Source of the DNA: Pempheris klunzingeri
Taxonomy: Eukaryota; Chordata; Actinopteri; Acropomatiformes; Pempheridae
Reading direction: 5' to 3'
Assembly: GCF_042242105.1 (NCBI RefSeq)
Contig: NC_092019.1
Coordinates: forward strand, 15,046,328-15,110,327
Length of the DNA stretch: 64,000 nucleotides
Shown: positions 1 to 11,600 of the stretch, piece by piece
How positions within the stretch are numbered: position 1 is the stretch's first letter
Layout: the number at the start of each line of letters is the position of its first letter
Notes under the pieces: generated by a model
Seen by the model: only the letters and a program-made list of their open reading frames with translations
Databases searched by the model: none
What the model was told of the DNA's origin: nothing
Program-made: the position numbers and the translations under genes

Positions 1-236
1 TAACCTCAGTTACATCGAGCTGAATACTTTGTTCACTCAGACACAAAAATGACGCACATAAAAGTTACCTGAATGCGTATCCAGTTCTATGAGTGTATGC
101 ACAGTCAGCTAAGCAGATAAGACCAGAGCGCACTCCCTGTGGGGAGACTGAGCCAGTACCTCATGTGCCCTCTGACATATATGCTCTTAAAATAGTATTG
201 ACCCATTTTTCGTTTCTTCTTTCTCTCTCGTTTTAG
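1..236 (+). other. Intron of atp4a (partial)
   Basis: This stretch precedes the first visible atp4a exon. It ends in a pyrimidine-rich run followed by AG at 235-236. I see no coding signal in it. Confidence 0.75.
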
Positions 237-1618
237 GAGCCATCCAGTCCTTTGCAGGTTTTACAGATTATTTCACAGCCATGGCCCAGGAGGGCTGGTT
301 TCCACTTTTGTGTGTCGGCCTCCGTTCTCAGTGGGAGGACGTTCATCTTCAAGACTTACAGGACGGCTATGGACAAGAATGGGTTAGAACAGACTTGAGA
401 TCCTTCCTTTGGGTCCCTTTTAAACACATATTTGTCTCCAGTGGTATATTTTTGTATTTTTATCAGCGTAGAAACCAAATAACTCCTCCCTTATGTCCTC
501 TCCTCTGCCCACAGACTTTCAGTCAGCGGTTGTACCAGGAGTATACATGCTACACTGTATTTTTCGTCAGTATAGAGATCTGTCAGATTTCAGATGTGCT
601 GATCAGGAAAACTCGGCGTCTCTCCGTTTTCCAGCAAGGCTTCTTCAGGTCAGTAAAGGCCCATTTCTAATAACTCTGCATAATGTTTGTGAGACCATTA
701 ACATTTACAGGGTTAATTCTTCAGGGCTTATGCTACACTCACACAGTTGGTGGCAGAATGGGAAGTGCAGAAAAAATCCCATTATTTAACTTGTGACGTC
801 TAGAGAATGTTCACACTTTATTCCACAATGGTTTCCCTGTCGCTGGTCTTGAAGTCACTTAAAATAAAAAAAAAAAAAGCTAGATTTTGCTGTTACGTAT
901 TTGGAACGGTTTGCGAACAAGTAGAGCCAGATACAAAAAAAAAAAGCTACGTATAGCTGCTGTTTATGAGCAGGTGGTTCATTAATCTGCTTCTGATGGT
1001 AACAAGATCCAATCTGGTTACTGATGTGTTTATTTTTGTGCAGGAACCGTGTCCTGGTCAGTGCCATAGTCTTCCAGCTCTGCCTCGGTAATCTGCTTTG
1101 TTACTGCCCTGGAATGCCCAATATCTTCAATTTCATGCCTATCAGGTAAAAGCACACAGAGCCTCATTCACATGGCCACCATCTGAAATCAAAGCTCAGA
1201 TTGGATTAGATGGAAAAAAGTGGTATGTGTTGTAAATTCTGATAATATAAATTTTACTTAAAACATCATAAATATGGAACCCACAGTCATTTTTCCATCT
1301 GATTCATTGCTTTTACCATATGAGATTTAAAAAGTAGTCGAAGCCTGTGGCTTAATATTGCTGTGTTGTGTTTTCTCTACAGAGTCCAATGGTGGTTTGT
1401 TCCTCTTCCATACGGTATTTTAATCTTTGTCTATGATGAGATCAGGAAGTTAGGAGTCAGAAGATATCCAGGAAGTAAGCCAAGACTCTTTATTCTTCCT
1501 TCTAACCATTTAACATCCATCAATCAGTCATTATCAACATCTACTACATCTATTCAGCATTCATTAATCTGTGGCTTGTGATCTCTCAGGTTGGTTTGAT
1601 CAGGAATTATACTACTGA
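237..1618 (+). CDS. atp4a: Gastric H+/K+ ATPase alpha subunit, C-terminal exons (partial)
   Basis: This is the 3' end of a P2C-type ATPase that exchanges cytoplasmic H+ for luminal K+ in acid-secreting stomach cells. Five coding exons are visible: 237-382, 515-648, 1044-1145, 1383-1474 and 1590-1618. All are bounded by AG/GT, and together they give about 167 codons in one open frame. They cover the end of the pump from the M7-M8 loop through M8-M10. Recognisable stretches are [41 protein letters not shown] and [12 protein letters not shown]. The ending SWFDQELYY fits ATP4A; Na+/K+ ATPase alpha subunits end in ETYY. The usual SYGQ beta-subunit contact motif reads GYGQ here. The 5' part lies left of the window; 1-236 is intron. 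Likely poly(A) signals follow at 1814 and about 1847. The next gene, dennd3, converges on it from the other strand. Confidence 0.93.
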
Positions 1619-1813
1619 GACCAGAGAAGCTCTTCTATTCATCCATCTGTGCACAAACATGAAAGCATCATTCCTAAACAGCATGCTGCAAACCTGGAGG
1701 ACCATACCCAGTTCACCTTTCATCTATGTTACTTTGATCTATGTATTTATAGCTTCAACTGTCTTTTAATGTAAACACTATATTAACATTCTTTGCCTAA
1801 ATTCTTTTACCAA

Positions 1814-1819
1814 AATAAA
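1814..1819 (+). terminator. Candidate poly(A) signal of atp4a
   Basis: AATAAA lies about 200 bp after the atp4a stop codon, with a second AATAAA at about 1847. Use of either site is inferred from position only. Confidence 0.45.
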
Positions 1820-2074
1820 AAAGGTAATAATTACTGAAAGTCAACAATAAATAATCCAGAAAATATTTGTTGTGTTCCAGCTCGTTGTATTTTTACTAAC
1901 AAGGAATTTTAAGATTGATGATGATGACCTCAAACTAATAAGTAAAGTACCAACTTTTTTGTGTTCGATGTTGGTTCATGTCTTTTGTTGAAGGTGACAA
2001 AAAGTAAGCAACTGAGAGCATGACTGCACACAGGCTCACACACAAACATGACATTAGAAATCCTGAAAGTTTAA

Positions 2075-2080
2075 TTTATT
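2075..2080 (-). terminator. Candidate poly(A) signal of dennd3
   Basis: TTTATT on the plus strand is AATAAA on the minus strand. It lies about 520 bp after the dennd3 stop codon, which predicts a 3' UTR of roughly 0.5 kb. The 1820-2603 interval otherwise holds only the two convergent 3' ends. Confidence 0.45.
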
Positions 2081-2603
2081 ATCAGTGCTTGACAATGAAA
2101 CATGAATAACAAATATATTGTGGCTTTTCAATGTCTTAATGCTGTAGACATCTAGACTAAATCAGCTTTTTAAAATAAAACATACCGTTGAGAAGGCACA
2201 GACCTTTTTTCACATCTTATGTACATACATTTACTTCCAAGAAGAAAAAGAGCTGCTCTTCATAGTATGAGACCAGTGTCAGAAACCAAATCTTTGTCCC
2301 ATACAGTACATATTGTTTAAATTGTCATCTTTAAGGGACACTGTTACTGGCATTTTTCAGTAACCATTGAAATATGGCCACTGAATGATTCTCTGCCAAG
2401 TGAGGGAAAAGAATTCTTCATTTTCATTCTTTTGTCCTCCTGTCTCCACCCTTCATCGTGTCAACCTCCCACATGATAATCATGTTGATACAGTCAAATA
2501 CTCAAAGGGCAAACATTTTCCATGTGTTGTTTATGTACTCACAAGAGCCTTTTTTCTTTTCTCTGCTCCACACGTTCCTCATTTGTGTTTTTTCCTCTGT
2601 TCT

Positions 2604-5600
2604 CTACTCGACTTTCCAGATGGCGATCTTGCCATCACGGCGTGCAGAGCCACTCAGGACGTAGCGATCCTCAGCAGAGCAAAGCGTCTGGATGCTGTCT
2701 GAGTGGGCCTGCAGCTCCTTTGCCACAATGTGACTCTCTGGGTCCATCACCAACACCTGGCTTCTCAGCTGACCGTCACACTGACCTCGGAGACTGCTCC
2801 GGCCTCGACAGCCCACCCAGATCTGAGCAGAGGACAGAGCATCGAGGAAAGGTGGAAGTGGATAAGTGATGATTGAAGAAGGGAAAAAAGGTGAAAATAA
2901 AAGGGACCCCGACACAGATACAGACTAAATTAAAAAAAAAACCTTGTTTGAGTTACACATTTTACCTAAAAATTCATGACCACTTAAAAAAAAAAAAATA
3001 TGGGCAACAAACCGCAGCTACAGTTTGGAATATTCTCCATTATTAACTCCTTGCTCAATAAGCACTTAACACACATTACATGTTACCACTCTTGTATCAT
3101 AGCTGACCTGGTCCTTGACTCGAATCATACAGGTGACTCCTGAACTTCCTGGCAGGGAGATTCTCTTGGATGGACGTCTGTGGTTGTTAGTGTGCCAGAG
3201 ACACAGCTCCCCTGAGTCGGCACAGGCCGTCCACAACTGACCTCGCTGGAACAGACACACACAAAAACTATGTTACATGTGTACTATTAGAATATACAAA
3301 TATTTTGATTGCATCAAATACTCAAACATCATTTTATTAGTAAGGAGCAAGTTTACCAACACCTTTCGCAGCCATAATTCCTTTTAATATAAGATGATTG
3401 TATCTGCATATCCAAGAGTGCCTGAATCTTTAAATTTCAGTGGCTGCAGTGACTCCTTACTCCAGCTACATTATAACTGTCAAACTCATGGGAGTAATTT
3501 TTTTCTATGAAGTGTTACATGTCCAGCTGACTTGCATAACTAATTGCTGATTGACAGCAGGCTGAAATATTGACTTATTAAGCCACTACATGATGGCTAA
3601 CTTGCCTAACTGATAGAAGCATTAGCTGAGGATTGAAAAGTCACCTCTGGGATGACGACAAAGCTGCTGAAGCTACTGGGCGCGCTCCGTAGGTCGTCAG
3701 GAAGTACCATCCTTCTTTGAGGTGTCCCACTTTTTTTGAGTTCCACAATACTGTCACCACAACCTGCACACACACACACACACACAGGCAACTCTGTTCA
3801 AAGCATCATTATCAGGGCCTTCTTAGCTCGTAAGGTGCATTTAGAAGAAGTGAAAAAATTAGTCAGTGATTAAATGCTATTGGTTGAGTTCAGGTATGTT
3901 TAAAGAGGAAAATCGACAGATCTGTTACATTACGCCGATGAGCATTAAAAAAGCTGTTAGTAGAGAGCAATCAATGCTGCTAAGTGTTAGTGTGTGACAG
4001 AAAATAGCAAAAACTGCTGGAAATGTGTGCACTTACAGCACCACAGTGTACCATCATGGATCTGTATGGAGGAGAGACGGTCACAGCTGAGGTGGAACTG
4101 TCTCTTTACTTTGAGACTGGCTGAGTCCCACTGCAGAATCATCCCATCACAGCTGCAGGAGTATGTCTGCTGACTGGGAAAGATGGTTTGAAAAGAGTGA
4201 AGAAAGACACAAGCTTACAGTATGCTGCAACACGTCCAATCATTCATTTAGACTCAACTTTACAAGCTTTTAATGTTTAACCTCATGAAACTGACAACTG
4301 GACCAGAGATGAACATGCATCTACCTGTTGTGTTGATCTCTGGTGTCCACTGTGAGTCCAGTCACCTCGTGCCTGTGTTCGGTCAGTTGTTTGTTGCAGG
4401 TCATGCTGTGAGTGTCAATGATGTAGATCACCGAGTCCTGAGACCCAATCCACACCTGCTCCTGGATCAATCCCAGCATGCAGTTCTACACAGAAGATGA
4501 TGTGACTCAGTTTCAATTCCTTTAGAAAATGGTAGGCTGACTGACTCAAAAACATTTAATGCATTAACTGTATAATGTTCATGTTGTATGTCAGTAAATG
4601 CATAGTATACATTTACAGTATGTGTACTTACACTACAAAGATATGCAAATAGTTTCATCAATGTGAAGAATATTGGAAGTTTTTTAAGTTAACTGCTAGC
4701 CTGGCGCTACAGAGGTCTTGTCAGCTCACTTCTGACCAATGCTGCCTCAAGTGACTTTGTGCAGCCCCCTCTAGAGCCACAAAATGCTTTGTAGTTTTCC
4801 CCAAGACCTTTAAACAGTTCATCATCTATATAAATGTTACTTATAGCATTAGAGTACAGCATGTCTGCTCTCACCAGCTGTGACTGTCCGACCTGGATGC
4901 AGTCCTGCAACATGGACCAGCTAGCTGCATCAAACACAACCACTTTGCCCCCACTGAGAGCCACCCACAGTTTTGGGTTCATCTCACTGTCTGAGTCATT
5001 GCAAGTCAACTGACCTGGAAAAAGTGAGAAAGAGACAAATATTGAGAGAGGAGTGGACCAGTGAATTGCGGGAGCCGACTGTTCTTTTTCTCAGCAGGGT
5101 GGTTTAATGTGTAGAGACACCAGCACCATGAAAATGAGAACCTCCACCCGCCACTGTTTACTTTTAGTTGGACCACAATATTCATGATAAATGTCTTTAG
5201 TGGCAATGACAACAAATACACAGAAAGGCTCAATATTTGTTAGTACACACTTGAATAATTTGCATTTCATATTTTTTCACCATTTCGATAAACAGATTAT
5301 AAAATACCTTAGTTATTGGCAGGAACTTTGATAGACATCAATAAATCAATACATCACTGCATACTTCTGCCACTATTTTGGTGTTTTACCTTATTTACTT
5401 TATTTTATTATTTTGCTTCTTCTTTGCTTCTTTAAAATCTTGTTTATCTGCTGAATTGAAATCATTGAATTTAGTGATCTGTTCAAACCAGATAAGCAGC
5501 TTACAGATGATTTTATTTTCAGTCTCAGTGTAAACAAATTAGAGACTAACAATACAGCTATTATACTGCTAATACGAAGCACAACAAAACTAATGAGGTA

Positions 5601-8600
5601 ATGGGGATAGGTTTCACTGGATCATCTGTTGCCATGCAAACATATGCAAAATAAACACATGCACACACATTTGAAGATGCATTTAACCCTTTCATGCATA
5701 GAGGTCACTACAGCGTACAGCTATTCAAAAGCTGTTTTCTTTTTGAGTTTTGATGGCATAGTTGCACATCAGCCACTACAGTGGATGCTACTGCATCATC
5801 TCATACACTGACTGCTAGCCAGTGGGAAGCCATTGCAAGTGAAAAAAAAAAAAAAAAAGAGTGAAACCAAGATGGCCGACAGACAGCCAGAAACAGCAAG
5901 ATGCTCGTTTCTTTCTGTTCAAACCTTCTATAAAAAGAGACCCCTGCAGGTACGAAAAATATGGTAACATCTAAGGAGTCATGCAATTGCTAAATTTTCC
6001 AAGTATTGATTTTATATTGGGAGGAAATTATCATTAATCACATGTATATATAGACGACACCACAGTTGTTGGCCTCATCACAGACAACAACAACAACGAG
6101 TCTGCATACCGGCAAGAAGTGGAGCAATTGGCTGAGTGGTGTGTGGACAGCAACCTGGTCCTGAACACCCCCAAGACAAAAGAGATGATGATTGACTTCA
6201 GGAGATCTAAGGGAAGAGACCACCCCCCCCTCAACATCCATGGACAAGCTGTGGAAAGTGTGGAGAGTCTCAGGTTTCTTGGAGTCAGTGTCTCCACTCA
6301 GATGTCTTGGTCTACCAACACCTCTAATCTGGTGAAGAAGGCTCAGCAAAGACTCTTCTTCCTCAGAAAGCTGAGAAAGGCCAAACTCCCCAAGGACCTG
6401 ATGCTCAACTTCTACCGCAGCACCATCGAGAACATCCTCACAAACTGCATCACCGTGTGGTTTGTGAGCTGCACGGCGGCGGAGAGGGCGGCTCTGCATA
6501 GAGTGGTGAAGGCAGCTCAGAGGATCATCGGGCTGGAGCTCCCTCACCTCTACACACTCTATGCCAGCAAACTGAGGAAGAAGGCCAGGAGCATCACACT
6601 GGACACCACACACCCTGGAAACTCCCCGTTTGAACCGCTTCCGTCTGGGAAGCGGTTCAGAACTTTGAAATCCACCACGAACAGGCTGAGGAACAGCTTC
6701 TACCCCAGAGCTGTGGCCTCCATCACACCCCTCCCCCTGTTTCTACAAATTCCTAACCAGGACGATCTCAGTAGCCTCTAAGCAGAGGCTAGCTGCACTA
6801 TCTTGTATATACACTGTTACTCACTTTTTCATGCTGCATTGCACTGTTACTCCCTTTTTTCATGTTTCATGTTTCATGCTGCATTGCACTGTTCTGTACA
6901 TAGTGTTTATACCGTAACTGTTATTCTTGATAATTGTTTATATTCTTGAATATTGTATATATATTTTTCCTTTTGCCTATTTTTATTTTTATATCTTTAT
7001 TTATTGTCTTGTTTGTAAATTTCATATGGGAGAGGTCACACAGAATTTCATTATACTTTGCCGTATAATGACAATAAACCTGATTCTGATTCTGATTCTT
7101 ATTTCAACTACCGGACATGTAAATATATCTTTATAAAATTTGGGTTAAAAAAAAAAAAAAAAGTTCAAATCTTGTTTTTCAGCCTAAAGATGAATAAAAA
7201 CACATCCTGACTGAGGTCATCATAACTCATGCATGAAAGGGTTAAATATGAGGTCCTCATGCTGATATATGTTTTGGTCCTTTTTGCCCTTACTATGACT
7301 CATTAGCACCATTTGGCACTTTGCCAACTTTGTATACAATTATAACGATACAGTAGATTTAAAAGAGAGAACAAAACTTACAGAAAATGTGAGGCACATG
7401 ATAATCTCTCTGCTAAGACAGAGTCTCAGTGTCTGAAGACTGATTACATTATTTTCACTACACAGAAACATCTCTGATGGTCTTCAACTGTAGAAGACAT
7501 TTAATATAAATAAGAAGACAAGACTGACTAACTGGAGCATGTACAAATGATCAAATAATCACATACACAAACTGAGTTGCTCCACATAGTACCTGGTGTG
7601 TATAGCAGCACATGCACAGTCTGAGGTTCAGCCAGGTTCAGTGATGGGTTGATTTTGTGTTTTAGAGTCTCTGAGGTAGTTTTAGTCACCATCATGGGCA
7701 CTGGTCAGACAAAAAAAAACAATGAATGAAAGGATAATGGTGACTTAGAATTGGGAAAATGGTACCATTTATTTGTGTGAAAAGAAAGAAGAAACAGTAG
7801 CATAGGAGTGAGTCCAGACCTTCATGTTTGATCTTGTCAAAGTAAGCCAGCTTTGAGGCAGCAATGATGGACCTCTGGTTCTGCAGGCAGCCGATGACAG
7901 CATCCATTAACAGGACATTGGTCAGAGCCTGAGTCATGTACTGAGGGTCCTAAACAGACAAACAGTTACATCAGTATGGTACACTATCATTAACACAATG
8001 GGGTAAGCAAAATCACACAAAACATACATATGTTGTCAAAATAGTAACTAAACCATTGTCATAGTCGTCATGTTAAGTTATAGCACTGTCAACCCCATAC
8101 ATACACATCACTCTCCCACTCAATATATAGTTTATGATTGCTCAGTTTATGATGCTCAATATTTCATTATTACCTATGTTGAAATCATTGCATACTTTAT
8201 TGTTGGACTGAGGGCAAAAGTCAAAATATTTCTGAATCTCTTCTCAGACTTTGTAGTACCTTGTGTTGATCTGCCATCTTGCGTCCGGCCCACATCTCTT
8301 TCACCACAAGGTTCCAGAGTTCAGTCTCTGTCTTCAAGTTGGCCTCAAACACCTCAGGCCTGCCAGAGGTCTGGATACGAAGAGACGGAATACGACCAAG
8401 CAGAAAGGGAGCTGCGGCAATCTTCACCTCCTGCACAGAGATGGGGGAGTTATTTATCATTATTTATTTGAAATAAGTACAGGGTTATCAATTATGATGA
8501 AAGGGATTAAAGACACTTGACCTGTATATCTCTGAACTTTGCGATTTCCAAGAAGCCCAGTCGTCCCTCTGCAAGCAAGAACAGACGTTTCTGCGTCATG

Positions 8601-11600
8601 GCAATTTTACCAACACCATGGGAGGTCTTGACACACGATGACAACTTGTAGACACACTCGCTATTGTCAAGATGGTCTATGACCTCAGAGGGAAAGTTGA
8701 CATCTTGTGCCTCGGCCTCAGTCTCTTTCCAGAAGGTGTAGAAGACTCTGAAGAGGTCGGGGTCCACCTGCTTTGGCTGGCCTGGGACAGAGACAGACAA
8801 ACATATGCAAGACAAAGACACAACGACACACTGAATTAGTAAAAAACACATGCAAATATAAGCTGAAATCATTTACATAAACTTGCTGGCGCAAATAGAT
8901 TAAGTTGGTTCCACATTCATCCTCGGATATCTGACAATAGGCTGCGTTGTTCTTCTCTTGTTAATAAGTGACCGCCTGACACGGCAAAAACAAGTTAATC
9001 TATTTGTTGTTCAGTCCTGTTACAGTTCTGTATTTTCCTTCCATCTAGCCATGCATGATTGCCTTTCGTGTCTGATAAAAAGCAAAACAAAGATGGAGAA
9101 AACCATGTTGGAAAGTAGCCCAGTAAGCACCACGAGCTCACAATATTCAGTCTGAATCAATTTCATGAGCCTTGTCACATGACATCACCTCTTTGTTTTC
9201 TGTTCTTCTAAACTGAGACTTAACAGCAAGTCCATTTTCGTTTGACCGACTAGACTAAGTATGAATCTGTAATATTTAATTAGCCTCAGATCAATAAAGG
9301 GCCTTATATGTCATAGTGTGGCTGACTGAAAACAATAGATAAGATCTACACATCAGAAAGTTGATAATTTTTGTTTTGTTCCAAGACAGAATCAAGTTAT
9401 CAGTGTTATCAGTCAGTTTTTCTTATTTCCATGTCCAGTAGATAGAGAGCCACCAAGAAATCATTTGAAGTTGTGTTTCTGGCCCCCTGATGAATGCAAG
9501 TCCAATATTCATTCTCCTCTCAGCTCTATTTTTGGTCTCCATTAAGTGGTTTTCTAAATGCTCTACTGTGTTTACCAGATAGTAGTGTGGCAGCTTTTTA
9601 GAGCTTTCACAGAGACAGCTGCCTGGTGTGTGTCAAAATGTTGCTGATGAGAGAGATGAGAGTGAACCAAAACAGTAAAGCTGTGGGTTGTAAAAAAATA
9701 GGCTGAAGAACTCCTCACATTACAAATTTCATTTGTCATTTGATCCATCGTTAATATCGATTAGTGAAGCTTTAATTGACTCATTAATCAATTACCTGTC
9801 CAGAAAGAAAACCATTCTAAAACATCTCCAAAGGTCAAACATCTGTGTTTTAAGAATAGGCGATGTTAGAAGTGTTAAAGCACTTGGAGGCAAATTTGAG
9901 TTGACCTTGTTTCAAATCATAGTGAGCAGGTGTTTTTATTTATCTAAAGAAATTATTCATTTCCTCAACACTGATTCCAACAAAACAGTAAGTATCTGAG
10001 ACGTCAGAGTCTTTGTTCAATAGGTAAAAAATGTAATACACTGCATTGTTCTATACAGCAAATCTGCTCCCTTCACTTCACTTGGTTTTGCATTTATGAG
10101 CGGCAGGGTTTATTTTACAATTGGTCTGTGAGTGAAAGAGCGTGCTGTACAGATTGTACTTTATGCTTCTTGAGCATTAAAGGAGTGTAACTGATCATCT
10201 GACAGAGGCTTGATTCCACCATGTCAGCAACAAATGATGACATCAGTTCAAAGTTATTTCATGTAATGCTGATAGAGAAAATAATATACTTCACTTCTGT
10301 GTCCACTGTGTCAGTTCAGAGCACATCTAATCAACAACAGAGCATTTGTAAGTCTGAGATTTGATACTGCAATCAATCATAACATTCTATACAATTCCAA
10401 TAGATATCAAAAATCAAAAGTAGCCTGTAAACTACACATATCAGCCTTCCAGTCCTCACTTACTGTCAGTGAGAGCATCAAATAAACGGTGTATGGTTGC
10501 TACATCCTTAACAATCCCGCACTCCTGGACGCAACGCACAAACTCTTCCTGATCCAGGTGCTTTCGGGGAAGCTCAAACTTCTTGACATGGTCGTCAGGC
10601 TCCACCAACGGCTTCTCATTCTCTGTCTTCACCTGACAGATGGCAAAAAAGACAAAAATCACATTTCTCATCACCAAACATCAAAACTGAGTGTGGCCTC
10701 CAACCACTACTTCTACAAAATTGGAATAATGATCGTGTAAAAGACCTTGAGGATGAGTCTCTTAAGTTCAGGTCGTCTCTCTGCTTGCTGTCTCTCGTCT
10801 CGGTGCAGCGAGTCCAGGAGCCATGTGACCAGCTGTGTGGGGAAGATGGCGGTGTCAGTCTTGTAGAGGTTCTGGAAATCACCCAGAGCGTCCAGCCGCC
10901 GCAAACACAATGTGTTGATGAAACCACGCAAGTAATAGAATCTGTAAGGGGAATATTATTGTAGTCAAGCCTCAAATCTTTGGAGGCAACACAAGCATTA
11001 GACATGAGGACAGATCAATGGCGGAAAGTGGTAAAAACGTGATTATACAAATTCAAATGAACAGGATTGTTCCCCGAAGCACGAGAAGAGGAATAATAAT
11101 AGCAGATTACCTGGCCAGCAGGGCAGGGTTCTCGTTTTGGGCAGAGAAGATGGCCTTGCTAAGCTGCTGGATCAGCTCACTGTAATAACTTTGTACAGAG
11201 TGGGAGGACAAAGCAGCGGGGAAGTCTGGGAGCTTAAACACCTTCACGGGCTTAGGAGGAGTTCTCAGCCCTAGTAGACAAAGACATGGGGAGCATATAG
11301 AGGAAGACAATGTGATGAGGAGGCAAAATGGTAACAGAAAGAGAGATAAAGTTAATCCTTTTCCAGCTACTTTGTCAGTTAGTGCCTAAACTCCTTTCCA
11401 GGCTCACCGGTGTCAGACATGATGACGCTGGTCAGCAACGTGTTCCTTTGGAAGCTGATAGTTTGGTCATCTCCTAAGTTCGGGAGGCTCATCCCCAGTC
11501 TCTTACTCAGCCTGGTCTCTGTAATAGAGCTCTTTCTGCGGGCTTGAATCTCCTGCATGGTGGGTCTGCGTGGGACTTCAATTATAGCCTTCATCCTTGG

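Noticed and set aside
6038-6613. Long minus-strand ORF of 191 codons opposite the L2-like LINE
   Set aside because: It is the antisense shadow of the reverse transcriptase frame; it has no family motifs.
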